Assembly: GCA_035528475.1 (NCBI GenBank)
Contig: DATKYO010000069.1
Span: 1 to 18,792, forward strand
From: SD8 sp035528475
GTDB lineage: Archaea > Halobacteriota > Methanomicrobia > Methanomicrobiales > Methanospirillaceae
DNA length: 18,792 bases
Direction of reading: 5' to 3'
Position 1 is the stretch's first letter; every line of letters begins with the position of its first letter. The position numbers and the translations under genes were made by a program. This document shows positions 1 through 5,614 of the stretch, one piece after another. Below the pieces are notes generated by a model. It was not told where the DNA came from, did not search any database, and saw only the letters and a list, made by a program, of their open reading frames with translations.

Positions 1-16
1 ACCGATATTCTCCTGA

Positions 17-1246
17 ATGGCGCACCTCACCGTTGACATCGGCGGGCGGCCGGGAATTGACTGCCGGGGATTTTGCGATTATTGCTACTTTAAGCACGTG
101 AAAGAAACCGCTCCTTTCGGCTGCCGCTACTGCCCTCCTTATAAAAAAGGGTGTGATTACTGCAGCAGAAGTGTAAGGGAATATTACTCCGGGTTTAAAG
201 AACTCAGGGAGATTGGCGATGATATCCTGGCCACTCTGCAGACACTGAACGATGATGTGAGCAGAGTGACCATCAGTGGCGGCGGAGACCCGAGCTGTTA
301 TCCGAGATTCAGGGACCTTATAGAACTTCTCTCCAGCATGGAGGCCCCGCTCCATATCGGGTACACCAGTGGCAAGGGATTTGATGATCCTGATATTGCC
401 GGGTTTCTCATCGATAACGGACTGTCCGAGATTTCCTTCACTGTATTTTCTGTCAATCCCTCACTAAGGAAGCAGTACATGCATGATCCCACTCCCGAGG
501 CCAGCCTGGAAGTCCTGGAAACACTATGCGGGAAGATCGATGTCTATGCAGCGACAGTGGTCCTTCCCGGGGTCAATGACGATCAGGTGCTGGAGGAGAC
601 CTGCAGCTGGCTGGAAGATCGGGGGGCGAAGGGGCTTATCCTCATGCGGTTTGCGAACAGAGCGGATCAAGGTCTTATTCTTGGAAATGCACCCCTTATT
701 AAAGGACATAAAGTCCATTCTGTTGATGAATTCCGTGATATAGTGACATCTCTGTCCAGTCGCCATACGATGAAGATCAGCGGCACACCGCTTTGGGACC
801 CGGGGATAGGATCACCGTTTGCCATACTGCAGGAACATGATCTGCTGGAAAAACTTCCCAGAGTTACTCGAAAGGCCACGGTAATCACAGGGTCCGTTGC
901 CGCCCCATATCTCAAGAAAATTCTGGATTCATGCGGAAGTGGTGCGAGAGTGGTCACCGCACCAAAAGAGATTGCGTGCCTGATCACTGAGAAGGACCTG
1001 GAAGATCTGGATACCGCCGATCTGGACGAACTGGTAATTATTCCAGGCCGGGCCTTTGTACATGACCGGAACGCTCATACGGTACTCACCAGGGACGGTG
1101 TGGACAGGAACGTCATGCGGGGGCCTGAAATGCTCACCGCAGACGCCGAGACCAGTATGGGAATGAACCAACAGGCTGTTCTCATGATGGAGATGGAAGG
1201 ATTATCCGAGCTTATCAGGCTGATTAATATGTATGGCCAGCAATAA
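17..1246 (+). CDS. mmp10: Mmp10, methyl-coenzyme M reductase arginine methyltransferase (B12-dependent radical SAM)
   Basis: A 409-residue protein recognised as methanogenesis marker protein 10. Members of this family use a [4Fe-4S] cluster, S-adenosylmethionine and cobalamin to C-methylate a conserved arginine of McrA, the catalytic subunit of methyl-coenzyme M reductase, in the cytoplasm. The radical SAM cluster motif CX3CX2C is visible at Cys16, Cys20 and Cys23 (CRGFCDYC), followed by a Tyr. A second cysteine-rich stretch follows at about residues 36-49 (CRYC, then GCDYC), typical of this family. The glycine-rich SGGGDPSCY near residue 88 fits the SAM-binding strand of the radical SAM barrel. 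Length matches the family. The start is fixed because an in-frame TGA lies directly before this ATG. No clear Shine-Dalgarno is seen in the 16 bases available. The mcr operon is not in this window. Followed by a T-rich terminator, so it is probably transcribed apart from rps15. Confidence 0.95.
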   Translation: MAHLTVDIGGRPGIDCRGFCDYCYFKHVKETAPFGCRYCPPYKKGCDYCSRSVREYYSGFKELREIGDDILATLQTLNDDVSRVTISGGGDPSCYPRFRDLIELLSSMEAPLHIGYTSGKGFDDPDIAGFLIDNGLSEISFTVFSVNPSLRKQYMHDPTPEASLEVLETLCGKIDVYAATVVLPGVNDDQVLEETCSWLEDRGAKGLILMRFANRADQGLILGNAPLIKGHKVHSVDEFRDIVTSLSSRHTMKISGTPLWDPGIGSPFAILQEHDLLEKLPRVTRKATVITGSVAAPYLKKILDSCGSGARVVTAPKEIACLITEKDLEDLDTADLDELVIIPGRAFVHDRNAHTVLTRDGVDRNVMRGPEMLTADAETSMGMNQQAVLMMEMEGLSELIRLINMYGQQ

Positions 1247-1250
1247 GCCG

Positions 1251-1265
1251 GTTTTTCATTTTTTT
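1251..1265 (+). terminator. T-rich terminator after mmp10
   Basis: Two T-tracts (five T, then seven T, split by CA) begin about six bases after the mmp10 stop codon. Archaeal RNA polymerase commonly terminates at oligo-T tracts with no strong hairpin. None is seen here. Confidence 0.6.
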
Positions 1266-1288
1266 GCACATTGACGGCTACGATAAGA

Positions 1289-1298
1289 TTATTACATA
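1289..1298 (+). promoter_or_regulatory. candidate TATA element for the rps15 leader transcript
   Basis: TTATTACATA lies between the mmp10 terminator and the leader hairpins. A start site about 25 bases downstream would fall near 1317-1320, where the first leader hairpin begins. The match to an archaeal TATA box is only fair, so the positional fit is the main support. Confidence 0.35.
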
Positions 1299-1316
1299 CT
1301 CAACCGAATGATAAGT

Positions 1317-1443
1317 AGCACTCTTTCCATAACTGGAAGTGCTGGCATATGTAAATCCGACGTGCCGCTCCCGGCACGGCCCCCAGAAATTGGGCTTTGG
1401 GATTACAGAGAGTCGGCAAAGATGACTCTTTTCGGATTTACAT
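1317..1443 (+). ncRNA. structured leader RNA upstream of rps15 (bulged hairpin plus four-helix junction)
   Basis: Directly visible inverted repeats. P0: AGCAC 1317-1321 with GTGCT 1339-1343, a three-base bulge TCT, then TTCCA/TGGAA and a TAAC loop. After five bases comes P1: ATGTAAATCCGA 1349-1360 with TCGGATTTACAT 1432-1443, a perfect 12-bp stem. It encloses three helices: P2 CGTGCCG 1361-1367/CGGCACG 1372-1378 with loop CTCC; P3 between 1379 and 1395 (GCC..CCA with TGGGC, loop GAAAT); and P4 AGAGAGTC 1407-1414/GACTCTTT 1424-1431 (one G-T wobble) with a nine-base loop. P1-P2, P2-P3 and P4-P1 abut without unpaired bases; only 1396-1406 is single-stranded. It ends 19 bases before the rps15 start. 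The loops and stem lengths do not fit a tRNA. A cis-regulatory leader, perhaps bound by S15, is my inference; a separate small RNA is the alternative. Confidence 0.7.
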
Positions 1444-1450
1444 TATATAT

Positions 1451-1459
1451 GGGAGATGA
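1451..1459 (+). promoter_or_regulatory. rps15 ribosome binding site
   Basis: GGGAGATGA lies seven bases (counted from GGGAG) before the ATG at 1463 and is close to the archaeal anti-Shine-Dalgarno complement. It sits directly after the leader junction, so access to it could be controlled by the leader. Just upstream, TTATATAT at 1443-1450 resembles a TATA box but is too close to the ATG to serve a leadered transcript. Confidence 0.65.
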
Positions 1460-1462
1460 AAA

Positions 1463-1921
1463 ATGGCAAGAATGCACGCACGCCGGCGAGGCGATTCAGG
1501 ATCTGTCCGGCCATACCGCAAAGAACCCCCTGAATGGGCCAATACCGATGTTGAAGCAATCAAAAAGATCATTTATGATCTTAAAAAGGAAGAGGTCTCC
1601 AGCGCCAAGATAGGATTGATACTCCGTGACCGATACGGAGTTCCTGATGTGAAGCTGATTACCGGAAAGCGTATTGGTCAGATCATTCGCGAACAGGGAT
1701 TGGAACCAGAGATTCCCGAAGATTTGAGAAACCTGATGGAGAAAGCGCTCGGGTTAAGGAAGCATCTCTCTGAAAACAAGAAGGATGTGCATAATAAACG
1801 ACAGCTGCAGTTGACCGAGTCAAAGGTCCGCCGGTTGGTACGATACTATGTCGGAACCGGCAAGCTGCCGAAAGGATGGAGTTATAAACCCGAAACTGCC
1901 GAAATCCTTCTGTCCAGATGA
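1463..1921 (+). CDS. rps15: 30S ribosomal protein S15 (uS15, archaeal S15P/S13e type)
   Basis: A 152-residue protein that matches archaeal/eukaryotic-type S15: a basic N-terminus beginning MARMHARRRG, then GLILRDRYGVPDVK, and the core signature HLSENKKDVHNKRQLQL that contacts the small-subunit rRNA junction of helices 20-22. Length matches archaeal S15 (about 150 residues, longer than bacterial S15 because of an N-terminal extension). The start at 1463 is backed by the GGGAG site and by the family N-terminus; a second Met three codons on is also family-typical. First gene of a compact operon with the DHH phosphoesterase three bases downstream. Regulation: the folded leader at 1317-1443 makes feedback control by S15 plausible, as known for bacterial rpsO, but not shown. 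Confidence 0.97.
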   Translation: MARMHARRRGDSGSVRPYRKEPPEWANTDVEAIKKIIYDLKKEEVSSAKIGLILRDRYGVPDVKLITGKRIGQIIREQGLEPEIPEDLRNLMEKALGLRKHLSENKKDVHNKRQLQLTESKVRRLVRYYVGTGKLPKGWSYKPETAEILLSR

Positions 1922-1924
1922 TGC

Positions 1925-3142
1925 ATGTCCCTCAATGAAGCCGCATCGCAAGTCGCAGATCACCTGCAGAGGCAGGAATTTGTGGAAGTATATGCCCATC
2001 ATGATGCCGATGGGATAGCCGCAGCTTCCATCCTCTGCCTGGCCATGCTTCGCAGGAAGATGAAGTTCCGCCTGCGGATTCGGTCAAGGATCAATAGCGG
2101 AGATATTCCTCCGGATAAAAGCGTCCTGCTCTGCGATTTCGGCTCGGGGCTGGAGGATCTCCCTGAAGAGGTAATTGTAATCGACCATCACCTTCCCCGC
2201 TTCAAAGGCGGACTTCATGTAAATCCCCGAATTTTCGGTGTGGATGGTGATCGTGAACTATCGTCTTCAGGTACCTCATACCTGGTAGCCCAGAAACTGG
2301 GTGACAACCGGGACCTGGCAGGTCTTGCAATGCTCGGAATCCTCGGGGACGGACAGGAACTGGAGGGGCCGAACCTTGAAATATTCAACGAAGCGGTGGC
2401 ACAGGGAATCATTTCCCTGGAAAAAGGATGCAGGCTCCCGGGAAGGGATGCTCATGAACGCCTCATTTCGGCTATTAACCCCTATCTCCACCAGATAAGC
2501 GGGGACGAGGTGGCTGTTGCCGACCTGATAGACGGGGCGTTAAAGGGTGAAAATCTCGAAATAGATACCCTGGTATCATTGATCGTGCTTCGGATAAGTC
2601 CATATTCCCCTATGAAAACCCTGATGGACCTCTATGGCGATCGGTATTCCCTGGAGCGTGAAATCATCCCCGACGCTCACTCCCTTGCTGCGATAGTGGA
2701 CGCCTGCGGAAAATGCGGGAGAGGGGGACTGGCCGCATCGCTCTGCCTCAGGTCACCTGGCGGCGTGGCTGAAGCGTGGGAGACTGCAGTCCATCACCGG
2801 GCGAGGGTCGTAAAGGCAATAAGGGATACCCTCCAGAAGGGAGGAAAGGACGGCTTTTTCGAGGTTGGAGATGTCTCGGTGGCCAGCGATGTCGCCGATG
2901 CCCTTTTCCGAGACTGCATAACCAAAAATCCGGTCATTGTTTCGGCAAAGGCAAAAGATCTCTGTTATATCTCGGCCCGTTCTCCCGATAGCCTTTCAAT
3001 TGATCTCGGCGAGGTCGTAAGGGAGGCTGCAGCGGAGAGTGGCGGCTTCGGTGGAGGGCATCGCATGAGGGCTGGTGCAACCATCAGCTGCTCCCGGCTG
3101 GATCAGTTCCGGACACGTCTTAATCAGGTGCTTGCCGTATGA
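1925..3142 (+). CDS. DHH-family phosphoesterase, archaeal RecJ-like
   Basis: A 405-residue protein of the DHH/DHHA1 superfamily. Metal-binding motifs in order: HHDADGIAAAS at about residues 25-35, DFGSG near 70, and the name-giving DHH in IDHHLPRF near 86. A C-terminal DHHA1 substrate-binding region contains GGGHRMRAGATI. Archaeal relatives are manganese-dependent single-strand exonucleases; some act with GINS/CMG at the replication fork and others act on RNA, and the sequence alone does not say which. The ATG lies three bases after the rps15 stop with no evident Shine-Dalgarno, which suggests translational coupling. The next gene, pcc1, overlaps it by four bases (ATGA). An S15 - RecJ-like - Pcc1 - S3Ae order is, from memory, a recurring euryarchaeal arrangement. 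Confidence 0.88.
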   Translation: MSLNEAASQVADHLQRQEFVEVYAHHDADGIAAASILCLAMLRRKMKFRLRIRSRINSGDIPPDKSVLLCDFGSGLEDLPEEVIVIDHHLPRFKGGLHVNPRIFGVDGDRELSSSGTSYLVAQKLGDNRDLAGLAMLGILGDGQELEGPNLEIFNEAVAQGIISLEKGCRLPGRDAHERLISAINPYLHQISGDEVAVADLIDGALKGENLEIDTLVSLIVLRISPYSPMKTLMDLYGDRYSLEREIIPDAHSLAAIVDACGKCGRGGLAASLCLRSPGGVAEAWETAVHHRARVVKAIRDTLQKGGKDGFFEVGDVSVASDVADALFRDCITKNPVIVSAKAKDLCYISARSPDSLSIDLGEVVREAAAESGGFGGGHRMRAGATISCSRLDQFRTRLNQVLAV

Positions 3143-3363
3143 TGAAGATCAAAGGCACTATTCGGACCTGGCACAGGCATCCTGAGTGTGTGGCCGGAGC
3201 AGTGAAGCCGGACAACCTTTCCAGCATGCATACCGGCGAAGGGGAGGATGCGGTGATCACAGTGGTCAGGGGCCAACAGCTCAGGTCGGTCATCGCCTCG
3301 GTAGATGATTACCTGATGAATCTCACAGTAGCGGAGGATCTATGTGGTCTGACTTTAAAATGA
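3139..3363 (+). CDS. pcc1: KEOPS complex subunit Pcc1
   Basis: A 74-residue protein with the Pcc1 pattern: an N-terminal strand (MKIKGTIRTWH), then AVKPDN, a central strand ITVVRGQQLRSVIASVDDYL and a C-terminal helix with NLTVAEDL. Pcc1 dimerises, binds Kae1 and bridges the KEOPS complex, which makes N6-threonylcarbamoyladenosine on ANN-decoding tRNAs. Length is normal for archaeal Pcc1. It overlaps the preceding gene by four bases and the serS start by four bases, so translation of all three is probably coupled. Two adjacent ATGs (3139, 3142) could serve; the second matches the family start MKIKG equally well. Its place beside a tRNA synthetase and ribosomal genes fits a translation role. 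Confidence 0.88.
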   Translation: MMKIKGTIRTWHRHPECVAGAVKPDNLSSMHTGEGEDAVITVVRGQQLRSVIASVDDYLMNLTVAEDLCGLTLK

Positions 3364-4877
3364 AGACAAAACTCCAGTTTAGTGGAGAGATTGGAAAAGA
3401 TGCTCAGGAAGCGTTTAAAGGAGCAATTGAAGAATCTAATAAAGTCGTTTTTTGGAAAGGGGTTCCAAAAGCAGTCACTGATCCGAAGAATGTGGGCCAG
3501 ATCACAGGTGATCCTCAATTTATGGGGAATTCCGTGGAGCTTGAGTTTGCCAGCGGGCCCTATACCCGTGTCCATGATGCCCTGTTCCGGTTCAGGAAGC
3601 AAATTGCCCCTGTCATGGGCAGGCACAGGATTGGGCTTCGGGAGATAGAAATTAAAGAATTTTCTATCAAAATCACGGGTGACTTCCCGGAAGAATTCCG
3701 TATTCCCAAACTACCGTTTATCAGGGAATCCTCCCTTGTTGACGGAACACTCACACTGGTTCTGGAAGTAACCGAATCCGATCTGGAGAACAAGATTCCA
3801 GACCGGCTGGTGCGCCTGGTGGAGGAGAAGATACAGGCCGCCACCTATGGAGGAAAGGGCGAACACTGGGATCTGGTCTTTGAGAGTGGCATCAAACCGA
3901 GATTTAACGAGTCCGATCCTACCGAGGAAATGGTAAAAAGAGGCTGGATCAAGCATTCGTGGTCAAGGGGGCAATGGATACACGGCCCTCAGTCGGTCCA
4001 GCTCTTTAGGGCATTCGAAAAAATCGTGCTTGAAGAAATCATCAGGCCCATGTGCTTCTCCGAGATGATCTTTCCCAAGCTTGTTCCCTGGGACGTATGG
4101 AAGCGATCAGGACATGCGAAAGGGGTGTATCCGGAGATATACTATGTTTGCACCCCGAAGACCCGTGATCCAGCCTACTGGGAGGATATCGGAGATTACT
4201 TCAAGGTGACGGGCGAGGTGTGGACCGAGGAGATCAGGAAGCGGCTTGACGGCCCGATCGGAGGTCTGTGTTATGCACAATGCCCCCCATTCTGGCCTTT
4301 TCTCCAGGGAGAGACGCTTGCAAACGACTGTCTTCCGATCAGGGTCTTTGACAGGAGCGGAACCTCACACCGGTATGAGAGCGGGGGCATCCATGGCATT
4401 GAACGAGTGGATGAATTCCACCGGATAGAAGTATTATGGCTGGGAACTGCAGAACAGACGGTGAAGATTGCCGACGATCTACACGAGGCCTACCATCACG
4501 TATTTGAGGACATTCTCGAGCTTGAGTGGCGCAGTGCCCAGGTTACACCCTGGTTCATGGCCCAGGAAGGGATGATCGACACCGGCGAGGGGTGCGAGTG
4601 CGGCGAGAGGATAGGCACCATGGATTATGAGGCATATCTCCCGTACAGCAAGAGCTGGCTGGAGTTCCAGAACGTGAGCATCAATGGGGACAAGTATCCG
4701 AAGGGCTTTTCCGTCAAGATACAGAGCGGCGCCGAATGCTGGTCCGGTTGTTCAGGGATAGGCCTTGAGCGGTGGACCGCAGCGTTTCTGGCCCAGAAAG
4801 GACTTGATATCGAAAACTGGCCCAATGGAGTGGCAGAAATTGTTGATAAATTTGATGAAGTATTTAGATTCCTTTGA
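3360..4877 (+). CDS. serS: serine--tRNA ligase, type 2 (methanogen-type SerRS)
   Basis: About 505 residues, matching the methanogen-type seryl-tRNA synthetase known from Methanosarcina barkeri rather than the common type 1 enzyme. It charges tRNA(Ser) (and tRNA(Sec) where present) with serine. Visible signatures: EEKIQAATYGGKGEHW, SRGQWIHGPQS, GHAKGVYPEIYYVC, the motif 2 region FDRSGTSHRYESGGIHGIERVDEFHRIE, WFMAQEG, and motif 3 SGCSGIGLERW. The known active-site zinc ligands (two Cys and one Glu) correspond to the Cys of CYAQCPPFW, the Glu of HGIERVDE and the Cys of WSGCSG, all present. The start at 3360 (ATGA overlap with pcc1) gives MKTKLQF, like the family N-terminus. An in-frame ATG at 3342 lies four bases after a GGAGG (3333-3337) and would add six residues; it cannot be excluded. 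Confidence 0.95.
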   Translation: MKTKLQFSGEIGKDAQEAFKGAIEESNKVVFWKGVPKAVTDPKNVGQITGDPQFMGNSVELEFASGPYTRVHDALFRFRKQIAPVMGRHRIGLREIEIKEFSIKITGDFPEEFRIPKLPFIRESSLVDGTLTLVLEVTESDLENKIPDRLVRLVEEKIQAATYGGKGEHWDLVFESGIKPRFNESDPTEEMVKRGWIKHSWSRGQWIHGPQSVQLFRAFEKIVLEEIIRPMCFSEMIFPKLVPWDVWKRSGHAKGVYPEIYYVCTPKTRDPAYWEDIGDYFKVTGEVWTEEIRKRLDGPIGGLCYAQCPPFWPFLQGETLANDCLPIRVFDRSGTSHRYESGGIHGIERVDEFHRIEVLWLGTAEQTVKIADDLHEAYHHVFEDILELEWRSAQVTPWFMAQEGMIDTGEGCECGERIGTMDYEAYLPYSKSWLEFQNVSINGDKYPKGFSVKIQSGAECWSGCSGIGLERWTAAFLAQKGLDIENWPNGVAEIVDKFDEVFRFL

Positions 4878-4888
4878 ATGGTGATACA

Positions 4889-5482
4889 ATGGCAAGAAAG
4901 AAACAAGTTGGAAGAAGAGTTGAAGGATGGAAGACGAAGAGCTGGTATAAGGTCTATACCCCGGATAACCTGGGCAAGGTATATATCGGCGATACCATCG
5001 CAAATGATGCAGAGAATGTGGTCGGCAGAGTGATGCAGACCACCCTTGGCGAGATCATAAATGACTATGCCAAGCAGAATGTGAAGATGAGATTTAGGAT
5101 CGCGAGCGTAGCCGGAGATTCCGCATATACTGAATTTCTGGGGCACGAATTGACCCGGGATTATCTGAGATCAATGGTGAAACGCCGTACTTCCCGGATC
5201 GACTGCCATGTTCCGATAACAACAAAAGACGCGAGGAAAGTCGTACTCACCGTGACCTGCTATACCCTTTCCAGGGCAAATCTGAGCCAGGCACATGCCA
5301 TTAGAGGCGCTATTTCCGAAAAGGTCCTCGCCCACGCGGCGGAAGGCGATTTCAATGACCTGATAAATGGCATTGTGACCGGTGAAATCTCAAAGGAAGT
5401 TTTCAAGACAATAAAACAGATTTTCCCCATCCGCAGGGTTGAGATCATCAAGTCAAAGGTAGGCAAAACAAAGGTTCTCTAA
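4889..5482 (+). CDS. rps3ae: 30S ribosomal protein S3Ae (eS1)
   Basis: About 197 residues, recognised as archaeal S3Ae: MARKKQVGRRVEGWKTKSWY at the start, VYTPDNLGKVYIGDT, RFRIASVAGDSAYTEFLGHELTRDYLRSMVKRRTSRID, and a C-terminal IKQIFPIRRVEIIKSKVG. It is a small-subunit protein at the mRNA exit region, shared by archaea and eukaryotes. An in-frame TTG at 4874 would overlap serS, but the ATG at 4889 is preferred because GGTGAT sits just upstream as a Shine-Dalgarno and the family begins MAxKK. It lies 11 bases after serS and is the last gene of the rps15 operon, followed by a hairpin and T-tract. Confidence 0.96.
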   Translation: MARKKQVGRRVEGWKTKSWYKVYTPDNLGKVYIGDTIANDAENVVGRVMQTTLGEIINDYAKQNVKMRFRIASVAGDSAYTEFLGHELTRDYLRSMVKRRTSRIDCHVPITTKDARKVVLTVTCYTLSRANLSQAHAIRGAISEKVLAHAAEGDFNDLINGIVTGEISKEVFKTIKQIFPIRRVEIIKSKVGKTKVL

Positions 5483-5501
5483 GGAGTCGGCAACAGGACC
5501 A

Positions 5502-5544
5502 GCCTCCCCGTGAGGCGGTTATCTGCCTCTCCAGACTATTTTTT
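5502..5544 (+). terminator. terminator region with alternative hairpins after rps3ae
   Basis: GCCTC (5502-5506) can pair with GAGGC (5512-5516), and the same GAGGC can instead pair with GCCTC (5525-5529). The two hairpins are mutually exclusive. A T-rich tract (5538-5544) follows. This probably ends the ribosomal operon; the three-part arrangement resembles a terminator with a competing fold, although the short stems could be coincidence. Confidence 0.5.
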
Positions 5545-5571
5545 ATTCCGGACTTTTCGAAATACCTGTGG

Positions 5572-5614
5572 AGAAGAGTGAAGCATAATACCGAATGGTA
5601 CCCATCTCTTCTGG
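5572..5614 (+). promoter_or_regulatory. candidate apgM promoter with nested inverted repeats
   Basis: CATAATAC at 5584-5591 is a possible TATA element about 26 bases before the apgM ATG, the spacing expected for a leaderless archaeal mRNA. No Shine-Dalgarno precedes the ATG. AGAAGAG (5572-5578) is an inverted match to CTCTTCT (5606-5612), and inside them ATGG (5595-5598) pairs with CCAT (5602-5605). The dyads flank or follow the TATA element, where a repressor could bind. Weak single-site evidence. Confidence 0.35.

Noticed and set aside
1317..1343. P0 hairpin as a kink-turn (L7Ae site) because of its three-base bulge
   Set aside because: The tandem G-A/A-G pairs that define a kink-turn are missing next to the bulge.
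1349..1443. The four-helix fold as a tRNA or tRNA-like gene
   Set aside because: The closing stem is 12 bp, the arms have 4-, 5- and 9-base loops, and there is no GTTC-type T loop, D loop or CCA/discriminator context.
1308..1613. Open frame overlapping the leader and rps15 (upstream ORF)
   Set aside because: It runs through the structured RNA and then reads rps15 out of frame, has no Shine-Dalgarno and no recognisable protein features.
4625..5146. Long antisense open frame over serS and rps3ae
   Set aside because: Shadow of strongly recognised genes; no start signal and no plausible product.
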